Part shown: positions 37,568 to 46,328 of the stretch, one piece after another
How positions within the stretch are numbered: the first letter of the stretch is position 1
Layout of the letters: each line of letters opens with the position of its first letter
Assembly: GCA_963815135.1 (NCBI GenBank)
Contig: CAWFFO010000006.1
Location: forward strand, 310,001-374,000
Source of the DNA: CAIWTU01 sp963815135
Lineage (GTDB): Bacteria > Desulfobacterota > Desulfuromonadia > Geobacterales > Geobacteraceae
Length of the DNA stretch: 64,000 nucleotides
Reading direction: 5' to 3'
The notes under the pieces: generated by a model
What the model was told of the DNA's origin: nothing
The model's input: the letters and a program-made list of their open reading frames with translations, nothing else
Databases searched by the model: none
Translations under genes and position numbers: made by a program

Positions 37568-37660
37568 AACTCATTTCAATTACAGTGCCGATTAACGTTG
37601 CATCTGCCCGGTTCCGGCCACGGCCACCGGCATGCAAAACCTGTCTTTTCCGGAGCGCCG

Positions 37661-39139
37661 ATGTATTATCCCGATCTCGAAACCTTTTGCAACCTTGCTT
37701 CAACCGGCAATCTCATTCCCGTTTACCGTGAAATAATGGCCGATATGGATACTCCCGTCAGCGCTTTCAGGAAGATCGACGACGGCCGTTTTTCCTTTCT
37801 CCTGGAAAGTATCGAGGGCGGCGAGAAATGGGCAAGGTACTCCTTTCTCGGCTCCAATCCGTCGATTGTCGTGCGCTCGCAGGGCAACACGGTCGAAATC
37901 GTATCCTCGGACAATAGCGTGGAACAACAGCAGACCGAAGATCCGCTGGGTTTCCTGAAAACCTACCTGGACAAGTTCCGTCCGGTGGAAATACCGGGCC
38001 TGCCGCGGTTTTTCGGCGGCGCGGTGGGATACCTGGGCTATGACATGGTGCGATGGTTCGAACGGCTGGAGACTGAAAAACCCGCGGTCATAAATGCCTA
38101 CGACAGTTATTTCGTCATTACCGATACCATTGCGATCTTCGACAATGTGCGACAGAAAATAAAGGTCGTCTCGAACGCCCACGTGGAAGACGGCCGGTCT
38201 CCTGAAGAAGCCTATGACGAGGCGATAGCCAAGATAGACTCGATCATAAAAAAGCTGAAAGCACCTCTTCCGGCTCCGACCCCGTCGCCTGCGACAGGCA
38301 ATGCGAATTTCGTCTCGAACGTGACCCGGGAGGAGTTCGAGAATTCAGTTCTGAAAGCGAAGGAATACGTCAAGGCCGGAGACATCATCCAGGTGGTGCT
38401 GTCACAGCGTTTTTCCGCCGACCTGACCGTAGATCCCTTCGAGATTTATCGTGTGCTGCGCACCCTGAATCCTTCCCCGTACATGTTCTTCCTCCGCTTT
38501 GACGATACCCTGGTTGTGGGCGCCTCGCCGGAGGTGATGGTGCGCAAGGAGGGAGAAAAGGCGGAACTCCGGCCCATTGCAGGCACCAGGCCGCGAGGCG
38601 ATTCTCCTGAAAAAGACCTGAACTTCGAGAAGGAGCTGCTTGCCGATCCAAAGGAGCGCGCCGAGCATGTCATGCTGGTCGATCTGGGTCGAAATGATCT
38701 CGGCCGGGTCTGCTCTACAGGTTCGGTGCGGGTATCCGAACTGATGGTTGTGGAACGCTATTCCCACGTAATGCATATCGTTTCCAATGTGCAGGGAGTG
38801 CTGGAACAGGACAAGGACGCTTTCGACGTGTTGCGGGCGACATTCCCTGCGGGGACCCTGTCGGGCGCTCCCAAGGTGCGGGCCATGGAAATCATCGACG
38901 AACTGGAACCGGTCCGCCGTGAGATTTACGGCGGAGCGGCGGGCTATTTTTCCTTCTCCGGAAACATGGACATGGCTATCGCCATAAGAACTCTTGTGAT
39001 AAAGGACGGCAAGGTGTACCTGCAGGCAGGCGCCGGAATCGTGGCAGATTCGGACCCTGCAGCCGAATATCATGAAACGGTGAACAAGGCAATGGCGGTG
39101 GTCAAGGCGATAGAGGTGGCGGAGAAGGGGCTGGATTAA
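37661..39139 (+). CDS. trpE: Anthranilate synthase component I
   Basis: 492 aa from ATG 37661 (GGAG 6 nt upstream). N-terminal LIPVYREIMADMDTPVSAF and the Trp-binding LLES motif (FSFLLESIEGGEKWARYSFLG in pieces). C-terminal chorismate-binding domain with VLSQRFSADL, PSPYMFFLRF, GASPEVMVRK, RPIAGTRPRG, LVDLGRNDLGRV, FPAGTLSGAPKVRAM and YGGAAGYFSFSGNMD. It converts chorismate and ammonia (from TrpG) to anthranilate. The LLES element implies feedback inhibition by tryptophan. First gene of the trp operon. Confidence 0.96.
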   Translation: MYYPDLETFCNLASTGNLIPVYREIMADMDTPVSAFRKIDDGRFSFLLESIEGGEKWARYSFLGSNPSIVVRSQGNTVEIVSSDNSVEQQQTEDPLGFLKTYLDKFRPVEIPGLPRFFGGAVGYLGYDMVRWFERLETEKPAVINAYDSYFVITDTIAIFDNVRQKIKVVSNAHVEDGRSPEEAYDEAIAKIDSIIKKLKAPLPAPTPSPATGNANFVSNVTREEFENSVLKAKEYVKAGDIIQVVLSQRFSADLTVDPFEIYRVLRTLNPSPYMFFLRFDDTLVVGASPEVMVRKEGEKAELRPIAGTRPRGDSPEKDLNFEKELLADPKERAEHVMLVDLGRNDLGRVCSTGSVRVSELMVVERYSHVMHIVSNVQGVLEQDKDAFDVLRATFPAGTLSGAPKVRAMEIIDELEPVRREIYGGAAGYFSFSGNMDMAIAIRTLVIKDGKVYLQAGAGIVADSDPAAEYHETVNKAMAVVKAIEVAEKGLD

Positions 39140-39216
39140 AACGATTTTTTATAGTCGTAGATGGGCGAAGCAGGTGAAACGTTTGCTTCGCCCCTACGAC
39201 ATTTAAAGAGGCACTT

Positions 39217-39801
39217 ATGCTTTTGATGATTGATAACTATGATTCTTTTACCTACAACCTGGTCCAGTATTTCGGCCAGTTGGGCGAACAGGTGGCCGTT
39301 TATCGCAATGACCGGATCACCGTGGAGGAAATCGAACGGCTCTCTCCTGAACGGATGGTCATTTCGCCGGGGCCATGCTCGCCGGGTGAGGCCGGGATCT
39401 CCGTGCAGGCCATAAAACATTTTGCGGGGAAAGTTCCGATTCTCGGGGTTTGCCTGGGGCATCAGGCGATAGGAGAGGCTTTCGGTGGCAATGTCGTACG
39501 CAGCGCCTACCTTATGCACGGCAAGACATCACCCATCCATCACGACGGCAAGGGTCTTTTCAAGGATCTTCCCAATCCCTTCGAGGCCACCCGCTATCAT
39601 TCGCTGATAGTCGAACGTTCCACCTTTCCGGACTGCCTGGAAGTAACAGCCTGGGTTGAGGAAGGCGAGGTAATGGGTCTTCAGCACAGGGAACTCCCCA
39701 TCTGGGGGGTGCAGTTTCACCCGGAGTCCATCCTTACCATGAACGGCATGGACATCCTGCGCAATTTTCTGGAGATGAGCAAAGAGCAAAGAGCGAGGTG
39801 A
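39217..39801 (+). CDS. trpG: Anthranilate synthase component II (glutamine amidotransferase)
   Basis: 194 aa. Class-I amidotransferase: LLMIDNYDSFTYNLVQYF, ISPGPCSPGEAGI, catalytic Cys in GVCLGHQAIGE, HGKTS, and His/Glu in GVQFHPESI. Supplies ammonia from glutamine to TrpE. A dual role in p-aminobenzoate synthesis (PabA) is possible since the two are hard to tell apart. The last codons (EQRAR) run into a 7-bp repeat tract and the stop lies inside it. Confidence 0.95.
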   Translation: MLLMIDNYDSFTYNLVQYFGQLGEQVAVYRNDRITVEEIERLSPERMVISPGPCSPGEAGISVQAIKHFAGKVPILGVCLGHQAIGEAFGGNVVRSAYLMHGKTSPIHHDGKGLFKDLPNPFEATRYHSLIVERSTFPDCLEVTAWVEEGEVMGLQHRELPIWGVQFHPESILTMNGMDILRNFLEMSKEQRAR

Positions 39802-39815
39802 GAGGTGAGAGGTGA
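39777..39815 (+). repeat. Heptamer tract across the trpG stop
   Basis: Three exact GAGGTGA units at 39795-39815, preceded by GAGCAAA-like 7-mers inside the trpG 3' end. Same 7-bp period as the GGAGTCA arrays elsewhere. Confidence 0.7.
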
Positions 39816-39868
39816 TTTTTCCCCTCATGTCTTGCATTTCACGCCTCACCATTGACGAAGGAAAGGCA

Positions 39869-40921
39869 ATGATCAAAAAAGCCATAGCAAAAGTCGTCGA
39901 GCATGGAAGCCTGTCTGAAGCCGAGATGATCGAGGTCATGGACCAGATCATGTCCGGCGAGGCCACTCCGGCTCAGGTGGCGGCATTTATCACCGCGCTT
40001 CGCATGAAAGGCGAAACCGTGGAAGAAATTACCGGTGCGGCACGGGTCATGCGTGACCGGGTTACCCACATCCGGGCCGGCAGAAATGTCCTGGACATGG
40101 ACCGGGACGATATAAATCTCGATCTGGAAACCATCCTCGACACCTGCGGCACAGGCGGCAGCGGGACCAACACCTTCAATATTTCCACAACCGTCGCCTT
40201 TGTCGTCTCCGCCTGTGGCGTCAAGGTGGCCAAACACGGCAACCGCTCGGTTTCTTCATGCTGCGGCAGCGCCGATGTGCTGGAAGTCCTGGGAGTCAAT
40301 CTCGACATAACACCGGAAACGGTCGAGAAATGCATCGCCGGCATCGGTATCGGTTTTCTCTTCGCCCCGGCACTGCATGGGGCGATGAAGCACGCCATCG
40401 GGCCGCGGAAAGAAATCGGCATCCGCACCATTTTCAACATACTCGGTCCCCTTACCAATCCGGCCGGCGCCGACTGCCAGGTGCTGGGGGTGTTTCGGGA
40501 AGATCTCGTTGAAAAGCTTGCCCATGTGCTTAAAAACCTGGGTTGCAGGCGGGGATTCGTGGTGCACGGCATGGACGGCATGGATGAAATTACCCTGACA
40601 GCTCCCACCAGCATAGCGGAAGTAACCCCGCACGGCGTGAGCCTTTCAATAATCGCCCCCGGGGAATTCGGCCTTTCCCGGTGCCTGATGGAAGACCTGC
40701 ATGGTGGCGATGCCCGGGAAAACGCCGAGATCGTGCGCACCGTCCTGAACGGCCAGTCGGGACCCAGGCGCGACATCGTGCTCCTCAATGCCGCCTTCAG
40801 CCTGATTGCGGCGGGAAAGGCAGCCGATCCGGAAGAGGGGATCAGGCTGGCCGCCGAAGCGATAGATTCCGGGCGGGCCCTGAAGCAACTGGAGAGACTG
40901 GTTGAATTGACCAATGAATGA
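39869..40921 (+). CDS. trpD: Anthranilate phosphoribosyltransferase
   Basis: 350 aa from ATG 39869 (SD GAAGG). Signatures: phosphoribosyl loop DTCGTGGSGTNTFNIST in the N-terminal third, KHGNRSVSSCCGSADVLEVLG in pieces, FLFAPALHGAMKH, RTIFNILGPLTNPAGA and VVHGMDGMDEIT. It joins anthranilate to PRPP. Between trpG and trpC in the same direction; upstream gap has the 7-bp repeat. Confidence 0.95.
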   Translation: MIKKAIAKVVEHGSLSEAEMIEVMDQIMSGEATPAQVAAFITALRMKGETVEEITGAARVMRDRVTHIRAGRNVLDMDRDDINLDLETILDTCGTGGSGTNTFNISTTVAFVVSACGVKVAKHGNRSVSSCCGSADVLEVLGVNLDITPETVEKCIAGIGIGFLFAPALHGAMKHAIGPRKEIGIRTIFNILGPLTNPAGADCQVLGVFREDLVEKLAHVLKNLGCRRGFVVHGMDGMDEITLTAPTSIAEVTPHGVSLSIIAPGEFGLSRCLMEDLHGGDARENAEIVRTVLNGQSGPRRDIVLLNAAFSLIAAGKAADPEEGIRLAAEAIDSGRALKQLERLVELTNE

Positions 40922-40966
40922 TGCGGGGGTAAAGCTTGTTGTCCCTCCCAACGGATTGGAATTGAA

Positions 40967-41776
40967 TTGTTAAACTCTGACACGCCGGATATCCTGAAAA
41001 AAATAGTTGATTACAAAAAAGATGAGCTGGCAGCGATCAAGGGACGTGTTCCGGCTGCAGAATTGAAAGCCCGCCTGGCTGATATGCCCCCCGCAAAGGG
41101 TTTCGGGTCTTCACTGCGGAAGATGGACAATGATGGCCGGACAGCAATTATCGCCGAAGTGAAAAAAGGTTCTCCCAGCAAGGGGATCATCCGGAAGGAT
41201 TTCGATCCGTCGGCCATAGCCGGGATTTACTCGGAGAATGGGGCAGCATGCCTTTCTGTTCTGACCGACGAACATTTCTTCCTCGGCAGCCTGCAATACC
41301 TTGCGGATATCCGGGAAACGGTTGATATTCCGCTGCTTAGAAAGGATTTCATATTTGACCCCTACCAGATCGTGGAAGCCCGTGTGGCGGGAGCCGATGC
41401 TATCCTTTTGATCGCGGCCATGCTCGAGTTGTCCATGTTGAGCGATTTCTATGCAATGGCAAGAGAGCTTGATCTTGATGTGCTTCTGGAAGTTCATGAC
41501 GAGAGAGAACTGGAAACGGCACTTCGCACGGAATGCCCCCTGATCGGCATAAACAACCGCAATTTGCGTACCTTCGTCACCGACCTGGGGACTACGGAAC
41601 GCCTGCTCAGACAGATGCCGGATGACAGGTTTGTGGTTGCCGAGAGCGGCATAAATACACGGGCTGATGTTCTGCGCCTCCATGGTGCGGGAGCGGGTGC
41701 CTTCCTGATCGGGGAGTCGATGATGCGTGAAGCAGACATCGGCGCGAAGCTGCGGGAATTGCGGGGAGAAGAGTAA
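40967..41776 (+). CDS. trpC: Indole-3-glycerol-phosphate synthase
   Basis: 269 aa. The start is TTG 40967 with only a weak SD; no ATG lies near the right place. Barrel motifs: AIIAEVKKGSPSKGIIRKDF in pieces (catalytic Lys in EVKKGSPS), SVLTDEHFFLGS, PLLRKDFIFDPYQIVEARVAGADA in pieces, LLEVHDEREL, IGINNRNLRTF and VAESGI. Closes the indole ring. Lies 45 bp after trpD. Confidence 0.94.
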   Translation: MLNSDTPDILKKIVDYKKDELAAIKGRVPAAELKARLADMPPAKGFGSSLRKMDNDGRTAIIAEVKKGSPSKGIIRKDFDPSAIAGIYSENGAACLSVLTDEHFFLGSLQYLADIRETVDIPLLRKDFIFDPYQIVEARVAGADAILLIAAMLELSMLSDFYAMARELDLDVLLEVHDERELETALRTECPLIGINNRNLRTFVTDLGTTERLLRQMPDDRFVVAESGINTRADVLRLHGAGAGAFLIGESMMREADIGAKLRELRGEE

Positions 41777-41963
41777 AAAGCCTGAATAAACAGGGATTAT
41801 CAGGATATTCAGGATAAAATCTCTTTTGCGAACCTTTTGTTACTAAATCTGACTTGAGCAAAAAATCACGTATAAACTAATTGAGAAACAAACCTGAAAA
41901 AGAATTCTTTCCATCTCGAGTTTCTCTGTTAATTTCATGACCCTTAATCGACCAGGAGCTGCC

Positions 41964-43319
41964 ATGACGACCAAGATTCTACTCAACGAAGACCAGATCC
42001 CGAAACAGTGGTACAACATCATCCCAGACATGCCCGGCCCCCTTGCGCCGGTCATCAATCCGCGGACACTGCAGCCGGTTACCCCTGACGATCTTCTGCC
42101 CATTTTCCCCATGTCCCTCATTGAGCAGGAGGTTTCCACGGAACGATGGATTCCGATCCCGGAAGAGGTCCGTGATATCTACAGACTCTGGCGGCCGACG
42201 CCCATGTTCCGGGCAAGGCGCCTGGAACAGATGCTCGGGACTCCCGCGAAAATTTATTACAAGCACGAAGGGGTTTCCCCCGCCGGTTCCCACAAGCCAA
42301 ACTCAGCCATACCCCAGGCCTGGTACAACAAGCAGGCCGGTATCCGCAGGCTGGCCACCGAAACGGGCGCCGGGCAGTGGGGCAGTTCGCTGGCGCTGGC
42401 ATGCGGCTTCTTCGGCCTGGAATGTACTGTTTACATGGTCAAGGTTTCATGCACCCAGAAACCATACCGTAAAAGCATGATGCAGTTGTGGGGTGCGCAG
42501 GTAATTCCCTCGCCGTCCGAATTTACCAATGCGGGCAGAACCATATTGGCCCACGACCCGGACAGTCCCGGAAGCCTGGGTATCGCCATCTCCGAGGCGG
42601 TAGAGGATGCGGCGAGCCATGCCGACACCAATTATGCGCTGGGGAGTGTATTGAATCATGTCTGCCTGCACCAGACTGTCATCGGCCAGGAGGCGAAGGT
42701 GCAGATGGAGATTGCCGGCGATTATCCGGATGTTGTCATTGCATGCTGCGGCGGCGGTTCCAACTTTGCCGGTCTGTCCTTTCCTTTCCTGGCGGATCGG
42801 GCCGCCGGTAAAAAAGTCCGTTGTCTGGCCGTGGAGCCCGCTTCCTGCCCGACATTGACCAAGGGTGTCTACGCCTTTGACTACGGTGACACTGCCAAAA
42901 TGGCTCCCATCGCCATGATGTACACCCTCGGCCACGATTTCGTGCCGCCGGGAATCCATGCCGGCGGGTTGCGCTATCACGGCGAATCGGCGCTGGTTTC
43001 CCAGCTTTATCACGCCGGGCAGATCGAGGCCAAGTCCTATAAACAGAACGCCTGCTTCGAGGGGGCATTGCTTTTCGCCCGCAGCGAAGGAATCATTCCC
43101 GCGCCGGAATCTTCGCACGCCATCCGGGCGGCCATCGATGAGGCGGTTCTGGCAAAGGAAGAGGGCAGGGAAAAGACCATCCTGTTCGGGCTTTCCGGTC
43201 ACGGCCAATTGGACATGGGGGCCTACGATTCCTATCTGTCGGGCAACCTGGAGGATTACGAGTATCCCGAGGAAAAAATCAGGGAGGCCCTGGACAGACT
43301 CCCGAAGGTAATTTTATAG
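41964..43319 (+). CDS. trpB2: TrpB2-type tryptophan synthase beta-like protein
   Basis: 451 aa from ATG 41964 (SD CAGGAG). PLP Lys in SPAGSHKPNSA, TGAGQWGSSLALACGFFGLE in pieces, phosphate loop CCGGGSNFAGLSFP, C-terminal LFGLSGHGQLDMGAY. The N-terminus is long (WYNIIPDMPGPLAPVINPRT) and the COMM-type TrpA contact region differs from trpB1: this is the TrpB2 class (pyridoxal-phosphate dependent TrpB-like). TrpB2 enzymes make tryptophan from indole and serine, usually without binding TrpA well, and may salvage indole. It sits between trpC and trpF, with trpB1 further down. Confidence 0.93.
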   Translation: MTTKILLNEDQIPKQWYNIIPDMPGPLAPVINPRTLQPVTPDDLLPIFPMSLIEQEVSTERWIPIPEEVRDIYRLWRPTPMFRARRLEQMLGTPAKIYYKHEGVSPAGSHKPNSAIPQAWYNKQAGIRRLATETGAGQWGSSLALACGFFGLECTVYMVKVSCTQKPYRKSMMQLWGAQVIPSPSEFTNAGRTILAHDPDSPGSLGIAISEAVEDAASHADTNYALGSVLNHVCLHQTVIGQEAKVQMEIAGDYPDVVIACCGGGSNFAGLSFPFLADRAAGKKVRCLAVEPASCPTLTKGVYAFDYGDTAKMAPIAMMYTLGHDFVPPGIHAGGLRYHGESALVSQLYHAGQIEAKSYKQNACFEGALLFARSEGIIPAPESSHAIRAAIDEAVLAKEEGREKTILFGLSGHGQLDMGAYDSYLSGNLEDYEYPEEKIREALDRLPKVIL

Positions 43320-43386
43320 GCCGGGGCTAAGGATTAAGGATGTCCGCGGTTTGTGGTCTGTTATCGCGGACTCATTGAGAAAGCGC

Positions 43387-44022
43387 ATGGTAAGAGTAAA
43401 AATTTGCGGGATAACCAATACGGAAGACGCGGTGATGGCAATCGAAGCCGGGGCTGATGCTCTCGGCTTCGTCTTTCATGGAAAATCTCCGCGTTTCATT
43501 ACACCGGACAATGCTGCGGAAATCATCAGGAAATTGCCGCCGTTCGTGACTACAGTCGGTTTGTTCGTAAATCCTGATATCGGGTTCGTCAATTCCACTG
43601 CCGACAGTTGCGGGATTGACATTATTCAGCTTCACGGTGACGAGACGGCCGACTTCTGTTCCCGGGTCAACCGGCGCGTGGTTAAAGTATTCCGCATCAG
43701 GAACGAGGAAAGCCTTTCATCTATCAAGGATTACCGGGTGGCGGGATTTCTTCTCGATGCATATTCGCCAGAAGCATACGGAGGGACCGGCAAAACCTTC
43801 AATTGGGATATTGCCCGGGATGCCAAGAAGTACGGACCTGTCATCCTTGCGGGTGGACTCAGTCCCGAAAACGTCCGACAGGCAATTGAAAGAGTCAAGC
43901 CATACGCAGTAGATGTCTCTAGCGGCGTTGAGGCGGCACCGGGCAGAAAAGACCCCGGCAAGGTACGGGAATTTATAAAAATGGCAAAAGGGGTTGGGAG
44001 GAACAATGAAATTACCCGATAA
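43387..44022 (+). CDS. trpF: Phosphoribosylanthranilate isomerase
   Basis: 211 aa from ATG 43387 (MVRVKICGITNTEDA, the usual family start). Catalytic Cys in KICGIT, GADALGFVFHGKSPRFI, IIQLHGDE, LLDAYSPEAYGGTGKTFNW in pieces with the general-acid Asp, LAGGLSPENV and VDVSSGVEAAPGRKDP. Amadori rearrangement step. Overlaps trpB1 by 17 nt. Confidence 0.95.
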   Translation: MVRVKICGITNTEDAVMAIEAGADALGFVFHGKSPRFITPDNAAEIIRKLPPFVTTVGLFVNPDIGFVNSTADSCGIDIIQLHGDETADFCSRVNRRVVKVFRIRNEESLSSIKDYRVAGFLLDAYSPEAYGGTGKTFNWDIARDAKKYGPVILAGGLSPENVRQAIERVKPYAVDVSSGVEAAPGRKDPGKVREFIKMAKGVGRNNEITR

Positions 44023-45199
44023 ACAGGGCCATTTCGGCCAATTCGGCGGCCGGTATGTCTCCGAGACGCTGATGCCGGTTCTTCAGGAACTGGAGAAGGC
44101 CTACGATACATTCAGGAAGGACAAGGGGTTCAAGGAAGAATTCGCCTACTACCTCGAGCATTACGTGGGTCGTCCGAATCCGCTCTATTATGCCGAAAAG
44201 CTGACCCGCCGCCTGGGCGGGGCGAAGATATACCTGAAGCGCGAAGACCTGAATCACACCGGCGCGCACAAGATCAACAATACCATAGGCCAGGGGCTCC
44301 TGGCGAAGAGGATGGGGAAAAAGCGGGTGATTGCCGAGACCGGCGCCGGACAGCATGGCGTGGCAACGGCGACCATCGCCGCCCTGTTCGGCATGGAGTG
44401 CGAGATATTCATGGGCGAGGAGGATATCCACCGCCAGGCGCTGAACGTCTTCCGCATGAAGCTGTTGGGAGCCAAGGTGACCTCGGTCAAGTCGGGCACG
44501 GCAACCCTCAAGGATGCCATGAACGAAGCGATGCGCAACTGGGTGACCTATGTGCGTGATACCTTCTATGTCATCGGCACCACGGCCGGTCCCCATCCGT
44601 ATCCGATGATGGTGCGGGATTTCCAGTCGGTCATCGGCCGGGAAGCCAAGGCTCAGCATAAAAAGGCGGAAGGGAAACTTCCCGATTACCTGGTGGCCGC
44701 GGTTGGCGGGGGGAGCAACGCCATGGGGCTTTTTTATCCGTTCATGGATGATCCGGAGGTGCGGATGATCGGTGTCGAAGCCGCCGGTTACGGCATCGGT
44801 TCAGGCAAACACGCCGCTCCGCTTTGCGCCGGCTCGGTCGGGGTTCTGCATGGCAACAAGACCTTCCTGCTTCAGGACCGGTTCGGACAGATTGCACATG
44901 CCCATTCCATCTCCGCCGGGCTCGATTATCCGGGGGTCGGTCCCGAGCATGCGTGGATGAAAGAGACCGGCCGCGCGCAATATGTGTCCATAACCGATGA
45001 TGAGGCGATGGAGGGGTTCAAGGTACTGACCCTGGAAGAGGGCATCCTGCCAGCCCTGGAATCGTCCCACGCCGTCGCATACATTCTCAAGCTGGCGCCG
45101 ACGCTGCCCAGGGACAAGTCTGTCGTGGTCTGCCTGTCCGGAAGGGGCGACAAGGACATTCATACAGTGGCTGAAGTTATGGGGGTGAACCTGGGGTGA
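44006..45199 (+). CDS. trpB: Tryptophan synthase beta chain (TrpB1)
   Basis: 397 aa from ATG 44006 (SD GGGAGG). Classic TrpB1: GQFGGRYVSETLMPVL, RPNPLYYAEKLTRRLGGAKIY in pieces, PLP Lys in LNHTGAHKINN, ETGAGQHGVATAT, EDIHRQALNVFRMKLLGA with the TrpA-contact region kept, AVGGGSNAMGLFYPF, CLSGRGDKD. This form normally works in a complex with TrpA, but no trpA follows; a terminator is 40 bp downstream. TrpA must be encoded elsewhere or replaced by another indole source. Confidence 0.96.
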   Translation: MKLPDKQGHFGQFGGRYVSETLMPVLQELEKAYDTFRKDKGFKEEFAYYLEHYVGRPNPLYYAEKLTRRLGGAKIYLKREDLNHTGAHKINNTIGQGLLAKRMGKKRVIAETGAGQHGVATATIAALFGMECEIFMGEEDIHRQALNVFRMKLLGAKVTSVKSGTATLKDAMNEAMRNWVTYVRDTFYVIGTTAGPHPYPMMVRDFQSVIGREAKAQHKKAEGKLPDYLVAAVGGGSNAMGLFYPFMDDPEVRMIGVEAAGYGIGSGKHAAPLCAGSVGVLHGNKTFLLQDRFGQIAHAHSISAGLDYPGVGPEHAWMKETGRAQYVSITDDEAMEGFKVLTLEEGILPALESSHAVAYILKLAPTLPRDKSVVVCLSGRGDKDIHTVAEVMGVNLG

Positions 45200-45237
45200 A
45201 AAACTCCCGGATTGTCCTTTGTAGCTTATACTCAAAC

Positions 45238-45270
45238 AAGGGCGGACCTCTGAGTCCGCCCTTGCCTTTT
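45238..45270. terminator. Terminator ending the trp operon
   Basis: AAGGGCGGAC/GTCCGCCCTT, 10-bp perfect stem, 6-nt loop, then GCCTTTT. It sits between trpB1 and the convergent prohibitin gene and probably serves both. Confidence 0.85.
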
Positions 45271-45281
45271 AGGGAGTCAGC

Positions 45282-46136
45282 CTACTCCCGGTCAAGATTT
45301 TTCACATCGATAAAGGGCACGGTACCGGAAGTCACTTTAGGCATGTGCCCGTCCCATTTGTCGATTGCTTTCAATGACGCTTCTATCTGGCGCAGTTTTA
45401 CCAGCTGCGGGGTGACATTTTCTTTCTGCAGCCGCAACGCCTCGGCTTCCGCTTTTGCCTGGGCCACTTTTTGTTCCGCCTCGATCTTGATCCTCTCCAG
45501 GTCACGCTGGGCTTTCAGGGCCAGCTGTTCAGCCGTCTGCTTGGATTCGATGGCCTGGGTGAACTGGCTTGAGAACTTGAAGTTGACGATGGAAAAATCG
45601 TCCACGATGATGTCGTAGGCCAAAAGCCTGTTTTTCAGCAATTCCCGTATCTCGGATCTTACCTTTTCCCTCTGGGTTATCACTTCGACTGCCGTATACT
45701 TTGCCGTTACCGCCTTCACAACTTCCTGTACTGCGGGGTCGATTATCCTCTGCTTGAAATCCGCGCCGAGTTTCTGGTAAATACGGTTCACTTTTTCCGG
45801 CAGAACATGGAAATTCAGAGCGATAGTGGAAAACGTTTCCTGCAGGTCCTTGGAGGCTGCTTCCGCATCGGTTTGCGCTTTCTGCACCTTTACGTCCATC
45901 TTGATGATTTTCTGCATTATCGGCACACGAAAATGCAGGCCTTCGCCGAGAACTGTCGGCGATACAGCCCCGAAATTCAGGACCACGCCACGTTCTCCCG
46001 CCCCTATGATTACGAAAGGGTTCAGAAACAGAAAAAAGATGAGAATGAGAAACAGAATCAGAGCAGCTTTCGGCAGGAAGCGGGCCAGCAAAGTCCTTGA
46101 CCCGCCAAAGTCGTCACCGGGCAGTTTAACAGCCAT
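45282..46136 (-). CDS. Prohibitin-like SPFH/Band 7 membrane protein
   Basis: 284 aa from ATG 46136 (SD CAGGAGGG). One N-terminal membrane helix (ALILFLILIFFLFLNPFVII), then the SPFH domain with AGERGVVLNFGAVSP, GLHFRVPIMQKIIKMDVK and LNFHVLPEKVNRIYQKLG, followed by a long coiled coil (EQLALKAQRDLERIKIEAEQKVAQAKAEAEAL in pieces). Prohibitins form large rings at the membrane and regulate FtsH-type proteases or lipid domains. Monocistronic on the minus strand. No NfeD or FtsH partner is adjacent. Confidence 0.9.
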   Translation of the reverse strand: MAVKLPGDDFGGSRTLLARFLPKAALILFLILIFFLFLNPFVIIGAGERGVVLNFGAVSPTVLGEGLHFRVPIMQKIIKMDVKVQKAQTDAEAASKDLQETFSTIALNFHVLPEKVNRIYQKLGADFKQRIIDPAVQEVVKAVTAKYTAVEVITQREKVRSEIRELLKNRLLAYDIIVDDFSIVNFKFSSQFTQAIESKQTAEQLALKAQRDLERIKIEAEQKVAQAKAEAEALRLQKENVTPQLVKLRQIEASLKAIDKWDGHMPKVTSGTVPFIDVKNLDRE

Positions 46137-46292
46137 AATAATCCCTCCTGAAAAAATAATATTTCAGCAAAATTAATGAGGCATTATAATTGTTATCGGG
46201 TGGATTTGCAGTAAAAATATTATATAGGGTGTCGATCCTGAAAGCCCGGATTCAACTCTCTTCGGACTTTTTCGGACTTTCAGGAAGGAGCC

Positions 46293-46328
46293 ATGATGGC
46301 AAATCAGCCGGGAGACCGCATATGGTAA
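46293..46328 (+). other. 11-codon leader ORF overlapping the photolyase start
   Basis: ATG-ATG at 46293 behind GGAAGGAG encodes MMANQPGDRIW and stops at TAA 46326-46328, overlapping the photolyase ATG (46322). The only strong SD of the region belongs to this leader, so it could load ribosomes and couple them to the photolyase. Alternatively it is chance. Confidence 0.35.

Larger units (their letters stand above)
37203..37660. other. htpG-trpE divergent control region
   Basis: 458 bp with no gene. It carries the htpG SD, a 175-bp inverted-repeat element, and two back-to-back promoter candidates about 40 bp apart. Confidence 0.6.

Noticed and set aside
37568..37660. Possible trp attenuator / leader peptide before trpE
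   Set aside because: No short ORF with Trp codons and no alternative hairpins plus T run in the 95-bp leader.
41964..43319. trpB2 as a threonine synthase or other PLP enzyme
   Set aside because: The Lys context, glycine-rich phosphate loop and position inside the trp operon fit TrpB2 much better.
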